DNA of 64,000 nt from Clostridia bacterium (GCA_030154265.1 JASKKH010000004.1:24251-88250); one strand, 5' to 3'. Shown: positions 7,901 through 18,180, counted from the first letter of the stretch. Notes: generated from the letters alone by a model not told the origin. Numbers and translations are program-made.

Positions 7901-8124
7901 TTACTCTTCTTCGTTTGCTAGATCGTCCATTTCATTAAGGGCCATGGGATAGCCTATCCCATGGCTTTTCAGAAATTTCTTGATACTCTTCCTCACTTAT
8001 TTCTTCTAGCTTATAAAGCTGTTCTAGCTGTAACAATTGATTTTTTATTGTTTGTGGATCATATAATTCTTTATAAGCCTTTTCAGCAATCTGGTTCATT
8101 ATATAAAAAATGCTTTACCTTGAA
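7901..8124 (-). pseudogene. gvpG: Gas vesicle protein GvpG relic
   Basis: Degraded gvpG. The open core reads [20 protein letters not shown], then QLLQLEQLYKLEEISEEEYQ, which matches the GvpG pattern of an amphipathic helix, a [EQ]LYD block, and a LxxLExxYxLxEIxEEE segment. Just upstream FKVKHFLY, the expected preceding part, is in another frame, so a frameshift lies near 8100. Downstream a 25-base palindrome at 7941-7965 breaks the frame, after which LNEMDDLANEEE ends at the stop at 7901-7903, like the acidic GvpG tail. GvpG is needed to assemble gas vesicles, but no intact gvp gene (gvpA, gvpN, gvpK) is in the window. Confidence 0.75.
7941..7965. repeat. Perfect 11-bp inverted repeat inside the gvpG relic
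   Basis: GCCATGGGATA and TATCCCATGGC flank GCC and are followed on the plus strand by TTTT, so it looks like a small terminator for plus transcription. It coincides with a frame break in the gvpG relic and may be a palindromic insertion. Confidence 0.55.
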
Positions 8125-8229
8125 AGGTTCTTCGGGGTATCTTAACGGTAATTCGAACATTTCTCGAATCGTATGTACCTGTTTTTTAAGACCCCCTATA
8201 TCCTCATATGAAATTTTTGTACTTTCACC
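8125..8229 (-). pseudogene. CDC48-type AAA ATPase fragment
   Basis: About 35 codons reading [20 protein letters not shown] then [12 protein letters not shown]. This is the block that precedes Walker A in CDC48/VAT-type AAA ATPases (usual form [26 protein letters not shown]). The Walker A itself and everything after are missing; the reading runs straight into the gvpG relic. AAA ATPases of this kind are found in some gas-vesicle clusters, so the two fragments probably come from one lost locus. Confidence 0.65.
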
Positions 8230-8232
8230 TGA

Positions 8233-8394
8233 TTTAAGAGTAAATATTAGTGCTAATGCAAATAAGGTTGTAGATAAAGGACTATCAGGAGTAAAAAAAC
8301 ACCAAATAAGCGGTGTATTTATTAATTGTTCCTTATACCAATAATAACCATAAATTGTTCCTATTATATTTATATAAGGGTAATTAAAAACCAT
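8233..8394 (-). pseudogene. DUF1405 (YpjA-like) membrane protein fragment
   Basis: The first 54 codons of this reading, with [20 protein letters not shown] and [19 protein letters not shown], match the N-terminus of DUF1405 integral membrane proteins (pattern GYxWYxxQL...PxxPDSPxxxxxF). The remaining two thirds are gone, and the frame passes into the AAA fragment. A chimera made by deletion, probably not functional. The upstream ribosome site is weak. Confidence 0.6.
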
Positions 8395-8651
8395 CTCTGG
8401 AACGGATTATACCAAAGAAGATATTTTATCAAAGAAAAACAGTTATTAATTTTTTGATTAAAGAGGTAGTTAAGTCCATATCGATACCAATAAAATACCG
8501 TAAGATTATACTTTTTAAACGTAAAAAAGGTAAATATCTAGTTATCGATATCCAAAAAATTCCAGGCCGTCCGCCGTAATGGAACAACTTGTCGCCAATA
8601 AAACATGCTGTTATGTTCAATAACTGGATATGTTACCGTTCGACGCATATA
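8395..8651. other. Non-coding or degraded stretch beside whiA
   Basis: No convincing gene. On the plus strand 8463-8579 is open for 38 codons and reads like protein (IPIKYRKIILF, GKYLVIDIQ) but has no start or ribosome site and I cannot place it. It may be another remnant of the decayed region. Confidence 0.3.
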
Positions 8652-9557
8652 TCAGTTCTTCCCTTGAGTCCGCACCTGTTTTGTCAGCCTCTCTAATCGC
8701 CTCAAGCGATGATTTACCCCTGATTTTCCTATTGGTGGATTAAGCATTTCCCCCAATTCCTTTAAACTTGCTTCCGGATATTGTAACCTTAAATTTGCTA
8801 TCTCTTTCAAACTTTGGGGCAAACTATCCCAGCCTATAGTAGTTACTAAGTAACGAATATTCTCCGCTTGACGCAAACCGGTTTCAACTGTCTTGTTTAA
8901 ATTGGCTGTTTCACAATTAACTAACCGATTAACTTGATTACGCATATCCCTATAAACCAAAACATTCTCATAAGCCAGAACCGCATTATAGGCTCCCATA
9001 AGGCTTAACGTGCGAACAATCTGTTCACTGTCTTTCAAATATATAATATAGCCTCGCTGACGTTGGCTTAAACGTGCCTCAATTTCTAGTTTCTCCATTA
9101 ATTCTTTCATAAAATTAGCTTCAGTTTCGTCTGAAAAAAAATATTCTAAGTGATGGGTACCTGAAGGTCTATTTACTGACCCTGATATCAAAAAAGCCCC
9201 TCTTAGATAAGCAGCCCTACAACATCTATATTCAGGTACTGTCTCCTTTTCATTTAACCACTTTTCAATATTCTCTCTACTTGTTTGCATTACCACTTTT
9301 AAAGTTGCCCTTCCCCTACTGCTCTTACGTCCGTTTTCTACACTTACATTAGGTGTTATAAATTCCTTGGCTAAAGAATAGAACTTTCTAGCAACCACAA
9401 CATAGTAAGTACTCCATACAACCACATTTTGTTTTGAAATTGAATCAAAACCACCTAACCTTAGTAAAGCCATCAACTCAGTTTTACGACAGCAACGTTT
9501 CTTACTTTTTATACGAGCTAACTCTTCCTTAGTCTGCAAGGAAAAAGATTGTACCAC
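8652..9557 (-). CDS. whiA: DNA-binding protein WhiA
   Basis: Conserved Gram-positive regulator combining a LAGLIDADG-like N-terminal domain with a C-terminal helix-turn-helix; in Streptomyces it controls sporulation septation, and in Bacillus it affects cell division and chromosome segregation. Here it has 301 residues. KEELARIKSKKRCCRKTELM opens the protein, and the C-terminus has LRLQYPEASLKELGEMLNPP with IGKSGVNHRLRRL, the typical DNA-binding helix-turn-helix. It starts at GTG after GAGGTGAGGG. It is the last gene of the rapZ-yvcK-whiA set, 26 bases after yvcK, the usual order in Firmicutes. Confidence 0.96.
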   Translation of the reverse strand: MVQSFSLQTKEELARIKSKKRCCRKTELMALLRLGGFDSISKQNVVVWSTYYVVVARKFYSLAKEFITPNVSVENGRKSSRGRATLKVVMQTSRENIEKWLNEKETVPEYRCCRAAYLRGAFLISGSVNRPSGTHHLEYFFSDETEANFMKELMEKLEIEARLSQRQRGYIIYLKDSEQIVRTLSLMGAYNAVLAYENVLVYRDMRNQVNRLVNCETANLNKTVETGLRQAENIRYLVTTIGWDSLPQSLKEIANLRLQYPEASLKELGEMLNPPIGKSGVNHRLRRLERLTKQVRTQGKN

Positions 9558-9583
9558 TAACCCTCACCTCACGGTAAAACCCT

Positions 9584-10933
9584 TTAGCTTAGATTACGGA
9601 TTTTCCCCCATAATGAACAAATAAAATTTTTTCTTCTACGTTTTTGATAACGATAAATTTCTTCAATTATTAGTCTAGCTAAGGAGTCTGAATTATGTCT
9701 AACCACATAGGTTTCATCAACCAACCATCCCCGCCGCAACTCTATTCCTAATTTTGCCACCTTAGAACCGTTAATAATTACTGGACTCGCTCCCTTTTCG
9801 CTATATCGTTTTCGAGCCCTTTGCGAAATAGAACCGCTATGAGCAATTACAACATCAATCAAACCTTTACCGCAATGATTATCTATTGCTTTGATGTGAT
9901 CTAAAAGAGAATAATTATCTGTCTCTCCGGGTTGTGTCATAATATTACTTATATAAAAGACTGGAGCTGATGTTTTACGTAAGGCTTCACTTATACCCTG
10001 TACCAATAAGTTTGGTAAGATACTTGTATATAAACTTCCTGGTCCAATAATAACTGCATCTGCTTGTTTTATAGCTTCTAAAGCCGCTTCAGGAGGTCTA
10101 CAGTCGGCCGGTTCTAGAAATACCCTTTTAATCTTCTTTTTAAAACCTTGGGTTACCTTAGGAATATTGCTTTCTCCAAAAACTATACTACCATCAGTTA
10201 ATTCTGCCCCCATAACCACCTGACTAGTAGTTGAGGGGATAACCCGACCCCCTACAGCTAATACTCTCGCTAATTCTTGAATTGCACGATCAAAGTCCCC
10301 TGATAAATCTGTCATTGCAGCAATAAGTAAATTTCCCAGGCTGTGACCGCTAAGACCCTCTCCTTGGCGAAAACGATAATTGAACAGTTCTTCCATCAAA
10401 ATTTCAGTATCAGCCAAGGCTACTAAGCAGTTACGTATATCTCCCGGAGGTGGTATATTTAATTCCTTTCTTAAACGTCCGGAACTACCACCATCATCAG
10501 CCACAGTAACAATTGCAGTTAAATTACGTGTATATTTTTTTAAACCTTTAAGGAGAACAGCTAGACCTGTACCCCCACCAATGGCTACTATTCGTGGTCC
10601 CTTAGCCAAGTATTGGCGTCGATAAAATAATTGCCATAAGCTAGAAGTTTTTCCCGGATAAACGACACGTAAAAAAGAGCTGGCAAGTCGCTTAATACTA
10701 AAAACTATAAGTACCAGCCCTATACCAGCTACCACTAAGCCTCCTGTCAAAGTAGATTTTAAACCTTTAAAAAAATATAAATCCAACCAGATAATATTCA
10801 TTTGAGAAGAACCAAGCAAAGTTATCCCCAGGATAAATGTTATACCTGAAATAAGTAAAAATGCCCCTAAAACTATCAGCAGTAGCCAACGCTTAATTTT
10901 AAACCCGGGGTAAAGCCACTTAAAGCCTTCCAC
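9584..10933 (-). CDS. glmR: YvcK/GlmR family protein with N-terminal membrane anchor
   Basis: A UDP-GlcNAc-binding regulator of the CofD-like family that links carbon metabolism to peptidoglycan precursor synthesis in Bacillus. At 449 residues it is about 120 longer than the Bacillus protein because the N-terminus has two predicted membrane helices (about residues 16-41 and 62-80). The nucleotide-binding core begins at IVAIGGGTGLAVLL (GGGTG near 119-123), followed by ADDGGSSGRLR, PPGDIRNCLVALA and GHSLGNL. GTG start with GGGAGGG. It sits between rapZ and whiA. Membrane-tethered YvcK forms are known in other Clostridia; here the anchor would place the regulator at the site of wall synthesis. 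Confidence 0.95.
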   Translation of the reverse strand: MEGFKWLYPGFKIKRWLLLIVLGAFLLISGITFILGITLLGSSQMNIIWLDLYFFKGLKSTLTGGLVVAGIGLVLIVFSIKRLASSFLRVVYPGKTSSLWQLFYRRQYLAKGPRIVAIGGGTGLAVLLKGLKKYTRNLTAIVTVADDGGSSGRLRKELNIPPPGDIRNCLVALADTEILMEELFNYRFRQGEGLSGHSLGNLLIAAMTDLSGDFDRAIQELARVLAVGGRVIPSTTSQVVMGAELTDGSIVFGESNIPKVTQGFKKKIKRVFLEPADCRPPEAALEAIKQADAVIIGPGSLYTSILPNLLVQGISEALRKTSAPVFYISNIMTQPGETDNYSLLDHIKAIDNHCGKGLIDVVIAHSGSISQRARKRYSEKGASPVIINGSKVAKLGIELRRGWLVDETYVVRHNSDSLARLIIEEIYRYQKRRRKNFICSLWGKIRNLS

Positions 10934-10958
10934 CTGGTACCCTCCCCCGCAACTCTTC

Positions 10959-11882
10959 TTAAATATTAAAATCCTCTTTTTTATATCCCTTTTTGTTTCT
11001 CTTTAAATAACGTTCAATGTCCCGATGTTTAACTGATACTTCATAATTGTCATTCTTAATAAGTTCTCCTATCTTATTAGCTAAGGTTACCGAACGATGT
11101 TGACCCCCTGTACAACCAATAGCTATGACTAAATGTGATTTTCCCTCCCGTAAGTAATGAGGGATTAGAAATTTCAGTAAATCTATAAATTGTTCAATAA
11201 AACTTTGGGTTTCAGGTGAAGACATGACAAATTCCTCAATACAACGATCATGACCCGTAAAAGGACGCAAAGATTCAATATAGAATGGATTAGGAAGGAA
11301 GCGAACATCCATAACCAAATCAGCATCTAAGGGAATACCATATTTATAACCAAATGAAATAACAGTGATAAGCAACTGTTTCTGATTATCAGCAAAAAGC
11401 TCCGTTAATTGTTCCTTTAGTTTTTGTGGTTTTAACTCAGAAGTATCAATTATTTTACTAGCCATGCCCCTAAGTTCCTCTAGACGATGACGTTCCTCAA
11501 TAATCCCCTCTAAAATCTGGCCACCACTGGATAAAGGATGCCTCCTTCGGGTTTCTTTGTAACGCCGCACCAAAATTTCATCGGCCGCTTCCAAAAAAAG
11601 AATTTCATAAGCTATACCATGGCTGTCCAAATAATTAAATGCTTCACTAAGACCAGTGAAAAATTGTCCTCCGCGAATATCAATGACTAAAGCTGCCTTT
11701 TTTATCTTTTTCCCTTTTTCACCGGAATCGATTAAGAGATTTACAAAACCTGGAATTAGGGAAGGGGGAAGATTATCTACACAAAAAAAGCCAAGATCCT
11801 CAAAGCAACGTATCGCTTGGGTCTTTCCTGCTCCTGAAATACCGGTAACTATTAATAAGCTTAGATCTTTCTTAGATACCAT
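10959..11882 (-). CDS. rapZ: RNase adapter / nucleotide-binding protein RapZ (YvcJ)
   Basis: P-loop NTPase of the RapZ/YvcJ family. In E. coli RapZ directs RNase E to the GlmZ small RNA and senses glucosamine 6-phosphate; in Bacillus YvcJ affects competence. The 307 residues match the family. Walker A is GISGAGKT (about residues 14-21), followed by ENLPPSL-like [14 protein letters not shown]. The C-terminal half carries the conserved [19 protein letters not shown], and [10 protein letters not shown] motifs. ATG start with GGAGGG. Located between the PHP gene and yvcK, all on the same strand with short gaps, so co-transcription is likely. The exact target in this organism is not known. Confidence 0.96.
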   Translation of the reverse strand: MVSKKDLSLLIVTGISGAGKTQAIRCFEDLGFFCVDNLPPSLIPGFVNLLIDSGEKGKKIKKAALVIDIRGGQFFTGLSEAFNYLDSHGIAYEILFLEAADEILVRRYKETRRRHPLSSGGQILEGIIEERHRLEELRGMASKIIDTSELKPQKLKEQLTELFADNQKQLLITVISFGYKYGIPLDADLVMDVRFLPNPFYIESLRPFTGHDRCIEEFVMSSPETQSFIEQFIDLLKFLIPHYLREGKSHLVIAIGCTGGQHRSVTLANKIGELIKNDNYEVSVKHRDIERYLKRNKKGYKKEDFNI

Positions 11883-11909
11883 GTTCTTCCCTCCCCAAAA
11901 AGTTTTTAT

Positions 11910-12647
11910 TCAAATTTGTCGTAAATTTATTACCTGTTCGGGTGATATTCCAGCTGTTCGTATTAATTTTAAACCTTCCTCTAAACGCCCCACGGTAGAA
12001 GGTTGATGAGAATCACTGTTTACAACAAAATTTACTCCATATCGTGCAACTTTAGCCAGCTCTTTTGGTTTTTGAAACAAATGACCTACATTTATTTCCC
12101 AGGCAGTTCCCACCCTGGCACAGGCTGAAGCTAAAGCTTCAATGTCAACAGGCATCCCTAAACCCGGGTGGGCGATGCAAAATATCTTATATTTCTCCAT
12201 GGCTGCTATTAAAGTCCTTGTATTTACCTCAATAGCCTTATGCTTCCAATAGTCATTATATTTATAAAATTGGTTAGCTAATACAAAATCACGAACCGCT
12301 TTAAGACTCGTAGGTAAAATAAATGGGTGTAAACCCACTAATAAAATATCTAGTTTATCAATAACATTTAAAGGAATATCAATTTCCCCATTTAACCCTA
12401 CAATGTTAGCCTCGGCACCTACTAAAACCTTAATAGCAGGAAACTCCCTGCTCAAGATCTCTCTTTTTAGCCTTAAATATTCCTTAGAGGTGCTTATACC
12501 CACACCAATATTTCTAGGACCGTGATCAGTAAGAGCTACTGTTTGTAATCCTGCACATTGGGCTGCATCAACCATTGCTTTGGGATTTGCTTTTCCATCG
12601 CTATAGATTGTATGAACGTGAAAATCAGCCCAGAAGGACTGAAACAA
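11910..12647 (-). CDS. PHP-domain metal-dependent phosphoesterase
   Basis: A 245-residue polymerase-and-histidinol-phosphatase fold enzyme of the YcdX type, a predicted phosphatase with a trinuclear metal site. Visible ligands are DFHVHTIYSDG near the start, LTDHGP, GAEANIVG, CIAHPGLGMP and NSDSHQPSTVG. Translation probably starts at TTG (12647) with GGGGG upstream, 4 bases past the stop of the HAD gene, so it is coupled. PHP proteins are often found next to rapZ-yvcK-whiA in Clostridia. The natural substrate is unknown. Confidence 0.88.
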   Translation of the reverse strand: MFQSFWADFHVHTIYSDGKANPKAMVDAAQCAGLQTVALTDHGPRNIGVGISTSKEYLRLKREILSREFPAIKVLVGAEANIVGLNGEIDIPLNVIDKLDILLVGLHPFILPTSLKAVRDFVLANQFYKYNDYWKHKAIEVNTRTLIAAMEKYKIFCIAHPGLGMPVDIEALASACARVGTAWEINVGHLFQKPKELAKVARYGVNFVVNSDSHQPSTVGRLEEGLKLIRTAGISPEQVINLRQI

Positions 12648-12651
12648 AAGT

Positions 12652-13455
12652 TTAGCCCCCTAATATAAATTTTTCTAATGCCTTGGCAACGCCACCTTCA
12701 TTATTAGTCCCAGTTACATAATCAGCATAAGCCTTAACGGTTTCTGGAGCATTACCCATAGCTATCGATATACCAGCATATTTAAACATTTCAATATCGT
12801 TATAACTATCACCAAAAACCATAATTTCTTCTGCTTTAAAACCTTCCATTTCTGCCAAGGCCTTAAGTCCTCGGGCTTTATTAGCCTCGCGGTTAAGTGT
12901 TTCTAAATAAAAAGGTAGAGAACGAGTGATATATACCTTATCACCCACATCCCTCTTAATGTCCTCTTCTAACAGGTCCAATTTATCTCCTTCTTGTAAG
13001 GCAACTATTTTTAAAGGACCTTTTTTTAGAAAATCTAACATATCATCAACCTTATATAACTTGACTCCTGTCCTTTCAACATATTCTATATTTTCTTTCT
13101 TGATATTCTCTACATATAATTTATCATCCAGATATACATTATAAGCATACCCATAATGCCTAATATGTCTAATTATACATTCAGCCAAAGATAATGGTAG
13201 TCCACGTTCAAAAAAAACTTCTCCAGTTATTGGATGTCGTACCTGGGCCCCATGATAAACAATCATAGGTAATTCTATACCTAACTCAACAGCAAAAGAT
13301 TGAGCAGAACTAAACATACGACCAGTAGCCAGGGTAACATTAATTCCTTTTTCCCTAACCTTTCTGATTGCTTCTTTAGCCTTTTTATCTATGACTATCT
13401 CATCCGTTAATAGTGTTCCATCTAAGTCAAGGGCTACTAGTTGTATTTTCGCCAT
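12652..13455 (-). CDS. HAD-IIB (Cof-type) sugar phosphatase
   Basis: A 267-residue cytoplasmic phosphatase. The start MAKIQLVALDLDGTLL holds the catalytic DxD (DLDGT) of haloacid dehalogenase enzymes; TLATGRMFSS is motif II and MVFGDSYNDIEMFKYAG is motif IV (GDxxND). The cap is the larger IIB type. The ATG at 13455 has GGGGAGGA upstream; an earlier in-frame start at 13494 would lie deeper inside uvrC and lacks such a site. It overlaps the end of uvrC by 29 bases, so it is probably translated by coupling. Likely substrate is a sugar or cofactor phosphate, not determinable here. Confidence 0.88.
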   Translation of the reverse strand: MAKIQLVALDLDGTLLTDEIVIDKKAKEAIRKVREKGINVTLATGRMFSSAQSFAVELGIELPMIVYHGAQVRHPITGEVFFERGLPLSLAECIIRHIRHYGYAYNVYLDDKLYVENIKKENIEYVERTGVKLYKVDDMLDFLKKGPLKIVALQEGDKLDLLEEDIKRDVGDKVYITRSLPFYLETLNREANKARGLKALAEMEGFKAEEIMVFGDSYNDIEMFKYAGISIAMGNAPETVKAYADYVTGTNNEGGVAKALEKFILGG

Positions 13456-15268
13456 TTGGTTTCCTCCCCAAGCTTTCAAGAATACGCTTAGCAACTGATC
13501 TATTTATCCCTTCAACAGCTGTTAATTCTTCTTCAGTCGCCTGCCTAATTTTACTGACTGAACCGAAAGCACGTAAAAGAGCCTTTTTACGTTTTGGCCC
13601 TACCCCAGGAATATCATCTAATATAGAACGATAAGTGCCCTTATTTCTCTTTTTCCTATGGTAAGTTATAGCAAAACGGTGAACTTCATCTCGCAAATGT
13701 TGTAATAAATGTAAAGCCTTACTTTCTCGAGGCAACCTGATAGGTTCATTGCTATCTATATTAAATAATAGCTCTTCTTCTTTAGCTAAACTAAAAGTAG
13801 GTATATCACCTACTCCCATTGACTCCATAACTTGCCGAGCAGCATGAAGTTGCCCTAAACCGCCATCTATAAGAACTAAGTCAGGCATATCGGAAAATTT
13901 CGGATCCCGCTCTTCGGCACGACGAAAACGACGACTTATAACCTCTTGCATTGAAGCAAAATCATTAGGGCCTTTAACCGTTTTTATTTGGAACCGCCGA
14001 TAAGCCGAAACTTGAGGCTTTCCATCAATAAAAACAGACATAGCCCCCACCTGATTGGTCCCTTGAAAGTTAGAAATGTCATAGGCCTCCATTCTCCGCG
14101 GCAACCGTGGTAACCCCAAAAGCTCTTGAATCTCCATAAGGGCTTCTTTGCTACCCTCTTCCTGTTGTCTCCAAAGAAGCAAATGTTCTTGTAGAAGAGT
14201 TATTGCATTCTCATGAACTAAATTTAGAAGTTTAAGTTTTGTACCCCGTTTTGGAACTTTTAATCTAACCTTAGTTCCTCTAAGTTGGGTTAACCACTGA
14301 GCAATTGTTTCCATATCTTCAACTTCATCATGAAGATAGATAACAGGAGGAATCTCTACACCACGACTATAGTACTGTTTTAATAAAGCAGCCATTATTT
14401 CTGCTCTGGACAATCCGCTAGTTCCTTCAAGGAAAAAGTGGTCACGACCAATTATTTTTCCACCCCGGCTAAAAAATACAATACCTAAGGCTGCTCCTCT
14501 TTCGCGTGCAAAAGCAATAGCATCAGCGTCATCCTCACTTGCCGCTGTTACTTTCTGCCTTTCGCAAACGTCCTGTACTGCCTTAAGTTGATCCCGGATT
14601 TTAGCCGCTTTCTCAAATTCTAGCCTTTCGGAGGCCATCTCCATTTCCTCTTTTAGTTTCTTACTTAAAACCTCATGTTTACCTTCCAAAAACATAATTA
14701 CATTATCTACTGCTTGGCGATAAACCTCTGGTGTCACTTGATTAGTACAGGGTGCAAGACATCGTCCAATGTGGTAATTTAGACAAGGGCGGCTACGAGG
14801 TTTTAAAGGTGTCCCTTTACAAGTCCTAATAGGAAATAATGCCCGTAAAATTTTTAATGTTTCTCGGAGGGAGCCAACATTAGTATACGGGCCAAAATAA
14901 CGGGAACCATCTCTAACTACCGAGCGCGTTACCTGTACTCGTGGGAACTGCTCTTTAGAAGTAATCTTTATATAGGGATAACTCTTATCATCTTTCAAGT
15001 TTACGTTATACCGAGGTTTGTGTTCCTTAATGAGATTAGATTCTAAAACTAAAGCTTCTACTTCATTATCTGTAAGGATATACTCGATATCAGTAATATG
15101 GCTAACCATTACTGCTGTACGAGGTAATTGCTGCCCCCTGAAATATGACTTTACCCGTTTTTTCAATGAGGTAGCTTTACCCACATAGATTACTTCCCCT
15201 TTTGCATCATACATAAGGTAGACCCCAGGATGGTCTGGTAAATGTTGAAGTTTTTCTTTAAGGTCCAT
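13427..15268 (-). CDS. uvrC: Excinuclease ABC subunit C
   Basis: Makes both incisions in nucleotide excision repair after UvrB has been loaded at a lesion. The 613 residues are full length. The N-terminal GIY-YIG nuclease shows PGVYLMYDAKGEVIYVGKA (from about residue 14), the middle has a UVR motif for UvrB binding (LEFEKAAKIRDQLKAV), the RNase H-like C-terminal nuclease has YDISNFQG and DLVLIDGGLGQ, and the end has paired helix-hairpin-helix motifs (DDIPGVGPKRKKALL, VEGINRSVAKRI). It is preceded by uvrA and uvrB on the same strand, giving a uvrB-uvrA-uvrC run, and its 3' end overlaps the HAD gene. Confidence 0.98.
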   Translation of the reverse strand: MDLKEKLQHLPDHPGVYLMYDAKGEVIYVGKATSLKKRVKSYFRGQQLPRTAVMVSHITDIEYILTDNEVEALVLESNLIKEHKPRYNVNLKDDKSYPYIKITSKEQFPRVQVTRSVVRDGSRYFGPYTNVGSLRETLKILRALFPIRTCKGTPLKPRSRPCLNYHIGRCLAPCTNQVTPEVYRQAVDNVIMFLEGKHEVLSKKLKEEMEMASERLEFEKAAKIRDQLKAVQDVCERQKVTAASEDDADAIAFARERGAALGIVFFSRGGKIIGRDHFFLEGTSGLSRAEIMAALLKQYYSRGVEIPPVIYLHDEVEDMETIAQWLTQLRGTKVRLKVPKRGTKLKLLNLVHENAITLLQEHLLLWRQQEEGSKEALMEIQELLGLPRLPRRMEAYDISNFQGTNQVGAMSVFIDGKPQVSAYRRFQIKTVKGPNDFASMQEVISRRFRRAEERDPKFSDMPDLVLIDGGLGQLHAARQVMESMGVGDIPTFSLAKEEELLFNIDSNEPIRLPRESKALHLLQHLRDEVHRFAITYHRKKRNKGTYRSILDDIPGVGPKRKKALLRAFGSVSKIRQATEEELTAVEGINRSVAKRILESLGRKPNGENTTSSP

Positions 15269-15330
15269 AATTACCGCCCCACTAAATATTAACTTTTAAT
15301 TAATACTCCTTTTGTGGGTAAAAATTCCTC

Positions 15331-18180
15331 TCAAGCACTATTATTAAAAGTTTTAATATCCTTTTCTAAGACCTTTTTTAAATACTTGCCTGTATATGAA
15401 CTAGTTACTTGGCTGATTTCTTGTGGTGTGCCAGTAGCCACTATTTTACCACCACCATCACCGCCTTCAGGTCCAAGATCAATTATATAATCCACAGATT
15501 TAATTACATCAAGGTTATGCTCAATAACCACTACTGTATTACCTGTATCAACCAACCTCTGTAGTACAGTTAACAATTTCTCAATATCAGCAATATGAAG
15601 TCCAGTTGTAGGTTCATCTAAAATATACATTGTGCGTCCATTGCTTCGTTTGGCTAATTCTGTAGCCAATTTTACCCTTTGGGCTTCCCCTCCAGACAAG
15701 GTGGTAGCAGGTTGTCCTAAGGTTATATAGCCCAAACCCACGTCCTGCAGGATAGATAAGCGTCGGTATAGTCGAGGTATTGCTGAAAAGAATTCTGCCG
15801 CCTCATCAACTGTCATAGCTAAAACGTCAGCAATAGATTTGCCTTTATATTTAATAGCTAATGTTTCCCGGTTATAACGTTTACCTTGGCAAACTTCACA
15901 AGGAACGTAAACATCAGGTAAAAAGTGCATTTCAATTTTTATAATACCGTCACCGCTACAAGCTTCACAACGTCCCCCTTTGACATTAAAACTAAAGCGA
16001 CCAGGTTTATAACCTCTAGCCCGAGCTTCAGGTGTTGCCGCAAATAAAGCACGAATATCGTCAAAAACCCCAGTGTAGGTTGCAGGGTTAGAACGGGGAG
16101 TCCGCCCAATAGGCGACTGATCGACAGCAATGACTTTATCAAGATGTTCTGTTCCGGTAATAGAAACAAAATCATCCGTATTGTTAGAATTTCCTTTGAA
16201 ATGATCAGATAGGGCCCGATAAAGAATTTCATTAACAAGTGTACTCTTACCTGAACCTGAAACACCAGTAACACCAATGAATAACCCTAAAGGAAAAGAA
16301 ACATCTATTTGTTTAAGATTGTGTTTCTTGGCTCCTTTAATGGTTATATATTTACCATTGGGCTTCCTAACTACCTCTGGAACTGAAATACGTTTACGCC
16401 CACTTAGGTACTTCCCAGTTACAGACTGGGGATTAGACATTATTTCATTAACCGTACCGGCCGCTACTACCTGACCTCCATGGTCACCTGCTCCCGGGCC
16501 AATATCTACTATATAATCAGCTTCCCGCATAGTATCTTCATCGTGTTCAACTACAATGACAGTATTACCCAAATCCCGTAAACGTTTTAAGGTTTTTATT
16601 AGCCTATCATTATCCCGTTGGTGAAGGCCAATACTCGGCTCATCTAATATATACAAGACACCCATGAGTTGTGAGCCAATCTGGGTTGCTAAACGAATAC
16701 GTTGAGCCTCCCCTCCTGAAAGGGTAGCTGCTGCACGATCTAAAGTCAGGTAATCTAAGCCCACATCTAGCAGAAACTGTAATCGAGACAATATTTCTTT
16801 TAAAATCTGCCTGGCTATAATCTGTTCTCGTTCGTTAAGCTCCAGCTTCCTTAAGAATTCAGCTGCTTCCCTAACATTAAGAGCTGTAAGCTGACATATA
16901 TTAAGACCTCCAACTTTAACAGCAAGGGCTTCAGGCTTTAGACGAGCTCCCTGACACGAAGGACAGGTTTGTTGACTCATATATTTTTCAATTTCGCTTC
17001 GTGCCCATTCCGACTGGGTTTCCTGATAACGCCTTTCTAAGTTAGGGATTACTCCCTCAAAAGGAGCCTCATATTTCCGGATATCCCCAAAACGGTTAAC
17101 ATAACGAAATTTGATTCGTTCCGCTCCAGAACCATACAAGATAATGTTAAAATGTTCTGGTGATAGCTCCCCGACAGGAACATCCATACTAAAACCATAA
17201 TGACTGGCCAAGCACTCTAACATTTGGTTATAAATATTAATACTACTGCGACTCCATGGTATAATCGCACCTTCTCGTAAAGAAAGGTCTTTATTTGGAA
17301 CAACCAGTTTTGGGTCAACCTTCATTGTAATCCCTAAACCTGTACATGACGAGCAGGCCCCATAAGGGTTATTAAACGAAAAAAAGCGTGGAGTTATTTC
17401 CGGTAAGTTAACCCCGCACTCTACACAGGCAGACTTCTCACTTAAAAGTAGCTCCTCATGATCAATAACATCCAGAAGTACCAAACCCTCGGATAACTTT
17501 AAGGCTGTTTCCAGTGATTCAGCTAAACGACTTGCAACATTAGACCGCACCTTTAAGCGGTCAACAACAACTTCTATATTGTGTTTTTTATTTTTATTAA
17601 GAATAATATCCTCACTTATTTCCTTAATTTCCCCATCTATACGGACACGTACATACCCTTCCTTACGAATCTCTTCTAGGATGTTACGATACTCCCCTTT
17701 ACGTCCACGTACAATAGGAGCCATAACTTGAAGACGAGTACCTTCAGGGTATGTTAGTATACGATCAACCATTTGTGAAATTGTCTGAGGAGCTATTGAC
17801 TTGCCACACTTTGGGCAATGCGCCCTGCCAATGTGTGCAAATAAGAGACGCAAATAGTCATAAATTTCAGTAACCGTACCTACTGTTGACCGTGGATTAT
17901 GACTGGCTGTCTTCTGATCTATAGAAATAGCTGGTGACAGACCTTCTATAGCATCAACATCAGGTTTATCCATTTGCCCTAAAAACTGGCGTGCATATGA
18001 AGAAAGAGACTCAACATAACGGCGCTGTCCCTCAGCATAAATAGTATCAAAGGCAAGGGAAGATTTTCCGGATCCTGATAACCCCGTAATAACAACTAAT
18101 TTATCTCGGGGTATGTCAACATTTATATTTTTTAAGTTATGAACTCGAGCTCCCTGAACAACAATTTTATCTTTTGCCAT
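15331..18180 (-). CDS. uvrA: Excinuclease ABC subunit A
   Basis: Damage-recognition ATPase of nucleotide excision repair, a tandem ABC protein of 949 residues. The first Walker A is GLSGSGKS (33-40) and the second is [10 protein letters not shown] in the C-terminal half; two LSGGEAQR signatures are present. Zinc-binding cysteines appear at CPKC, CVEC...CSSC, CPSC and CEAC...CEVC. ATG start follows a G-rich ribosome site. It acts with UvrB to scan DNA. It lies between uvrB and uvrC, with its own likely promoter in the 144-base gap to uvrB. Confidence 0.99.
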   Translation of the reverse strand: MAKDKIVVQGARVHNLKNINVDIPRDKLVVITGLSGSGKSSLAFDTIYAEGQRRYVESLSSYARQFLGQMDKPDVDAIEGLSPAISIDQKTASHNPRSTVGTVTEIYDYLRLLFAHIGRAHCPKCGKSIAPQTISQMVDRILTYPEGTRLQVMAPIVRGRKGEYRNILEEIRKEGYVRVRIDGEIKEISEDIILNKNKKHNIEVVVDRLKVRSNVASRLAESLETALKLSEGLVLLDVIDHEELLLSEKSACVECGVNLPEITPRFFSFNNPYGACSSCTGLGITMKVDPKLVVPNKDLSLREGAIIPWSRSSINIYNQMLECLASHYGFSMDVPVGELSPEHFNIILYGSGAERIKFRYVNRFGDIRKYEAPFEGVIPNLERRYQETQSEWARSEIEKYMSQQTCPSCQGARLKPEALAVKVGGLNICQLTALNVREAAEFLRKLELNEREQIIARQILKEILSRLQFLLDVGLDYLTLDRAAATLSGGEAQRIRLATQIGSQLMGVLYILDEPSIGLHQRDNDRLIKTLKRLRDLGNTVIVVEHDEDTMREADYIVDIGPGAGDHGGQVVAAGTVNEIMSNPQSVTGKYLSGRKRISVPEVVRKPNGKYITIKGAKKHNLKQIDVSFPLGLFIGVTGVSGSGKSTLVNEILYRALSDHFKGNSNNTDDFVSITGTEHLDKVIAVDQSPIGRTPRSNPATYTGVFDDIRALFAATPEARARGYKPGRFSFNVKGGRCEACSGDGIIKIEMHFLPDVYVPCEVCQGKRYNRETLAIKYKGKSIADVLAMTVDEAAEFFSAIPRLYRRLSILQDVGLGYITLGQPATTLSGGEAQRVKLATELAKRSNGRTMYILDEPTTGLHIADIEKLLTVLQRLVDTGNTVVVIEHNLDVIKSVDYIIDLGPEGGDGGGKIVATGTPQEISQVTSSYTGKYLKKVLEKDIKTFNNSA

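Noticed and set aside
7961..8344. A 127-codon plus-strand ORF
   Set aside because: It is antisense to the gvpG, AAA and DUF1405 relics, has no ribosome site, and its peptide resembles nothing.
8429..8620. A 63-codon minus-strand ORF beside whiA
   Set aside because: No ribosome site, no domain, composition typical of chance reading in AT-rich DNA.
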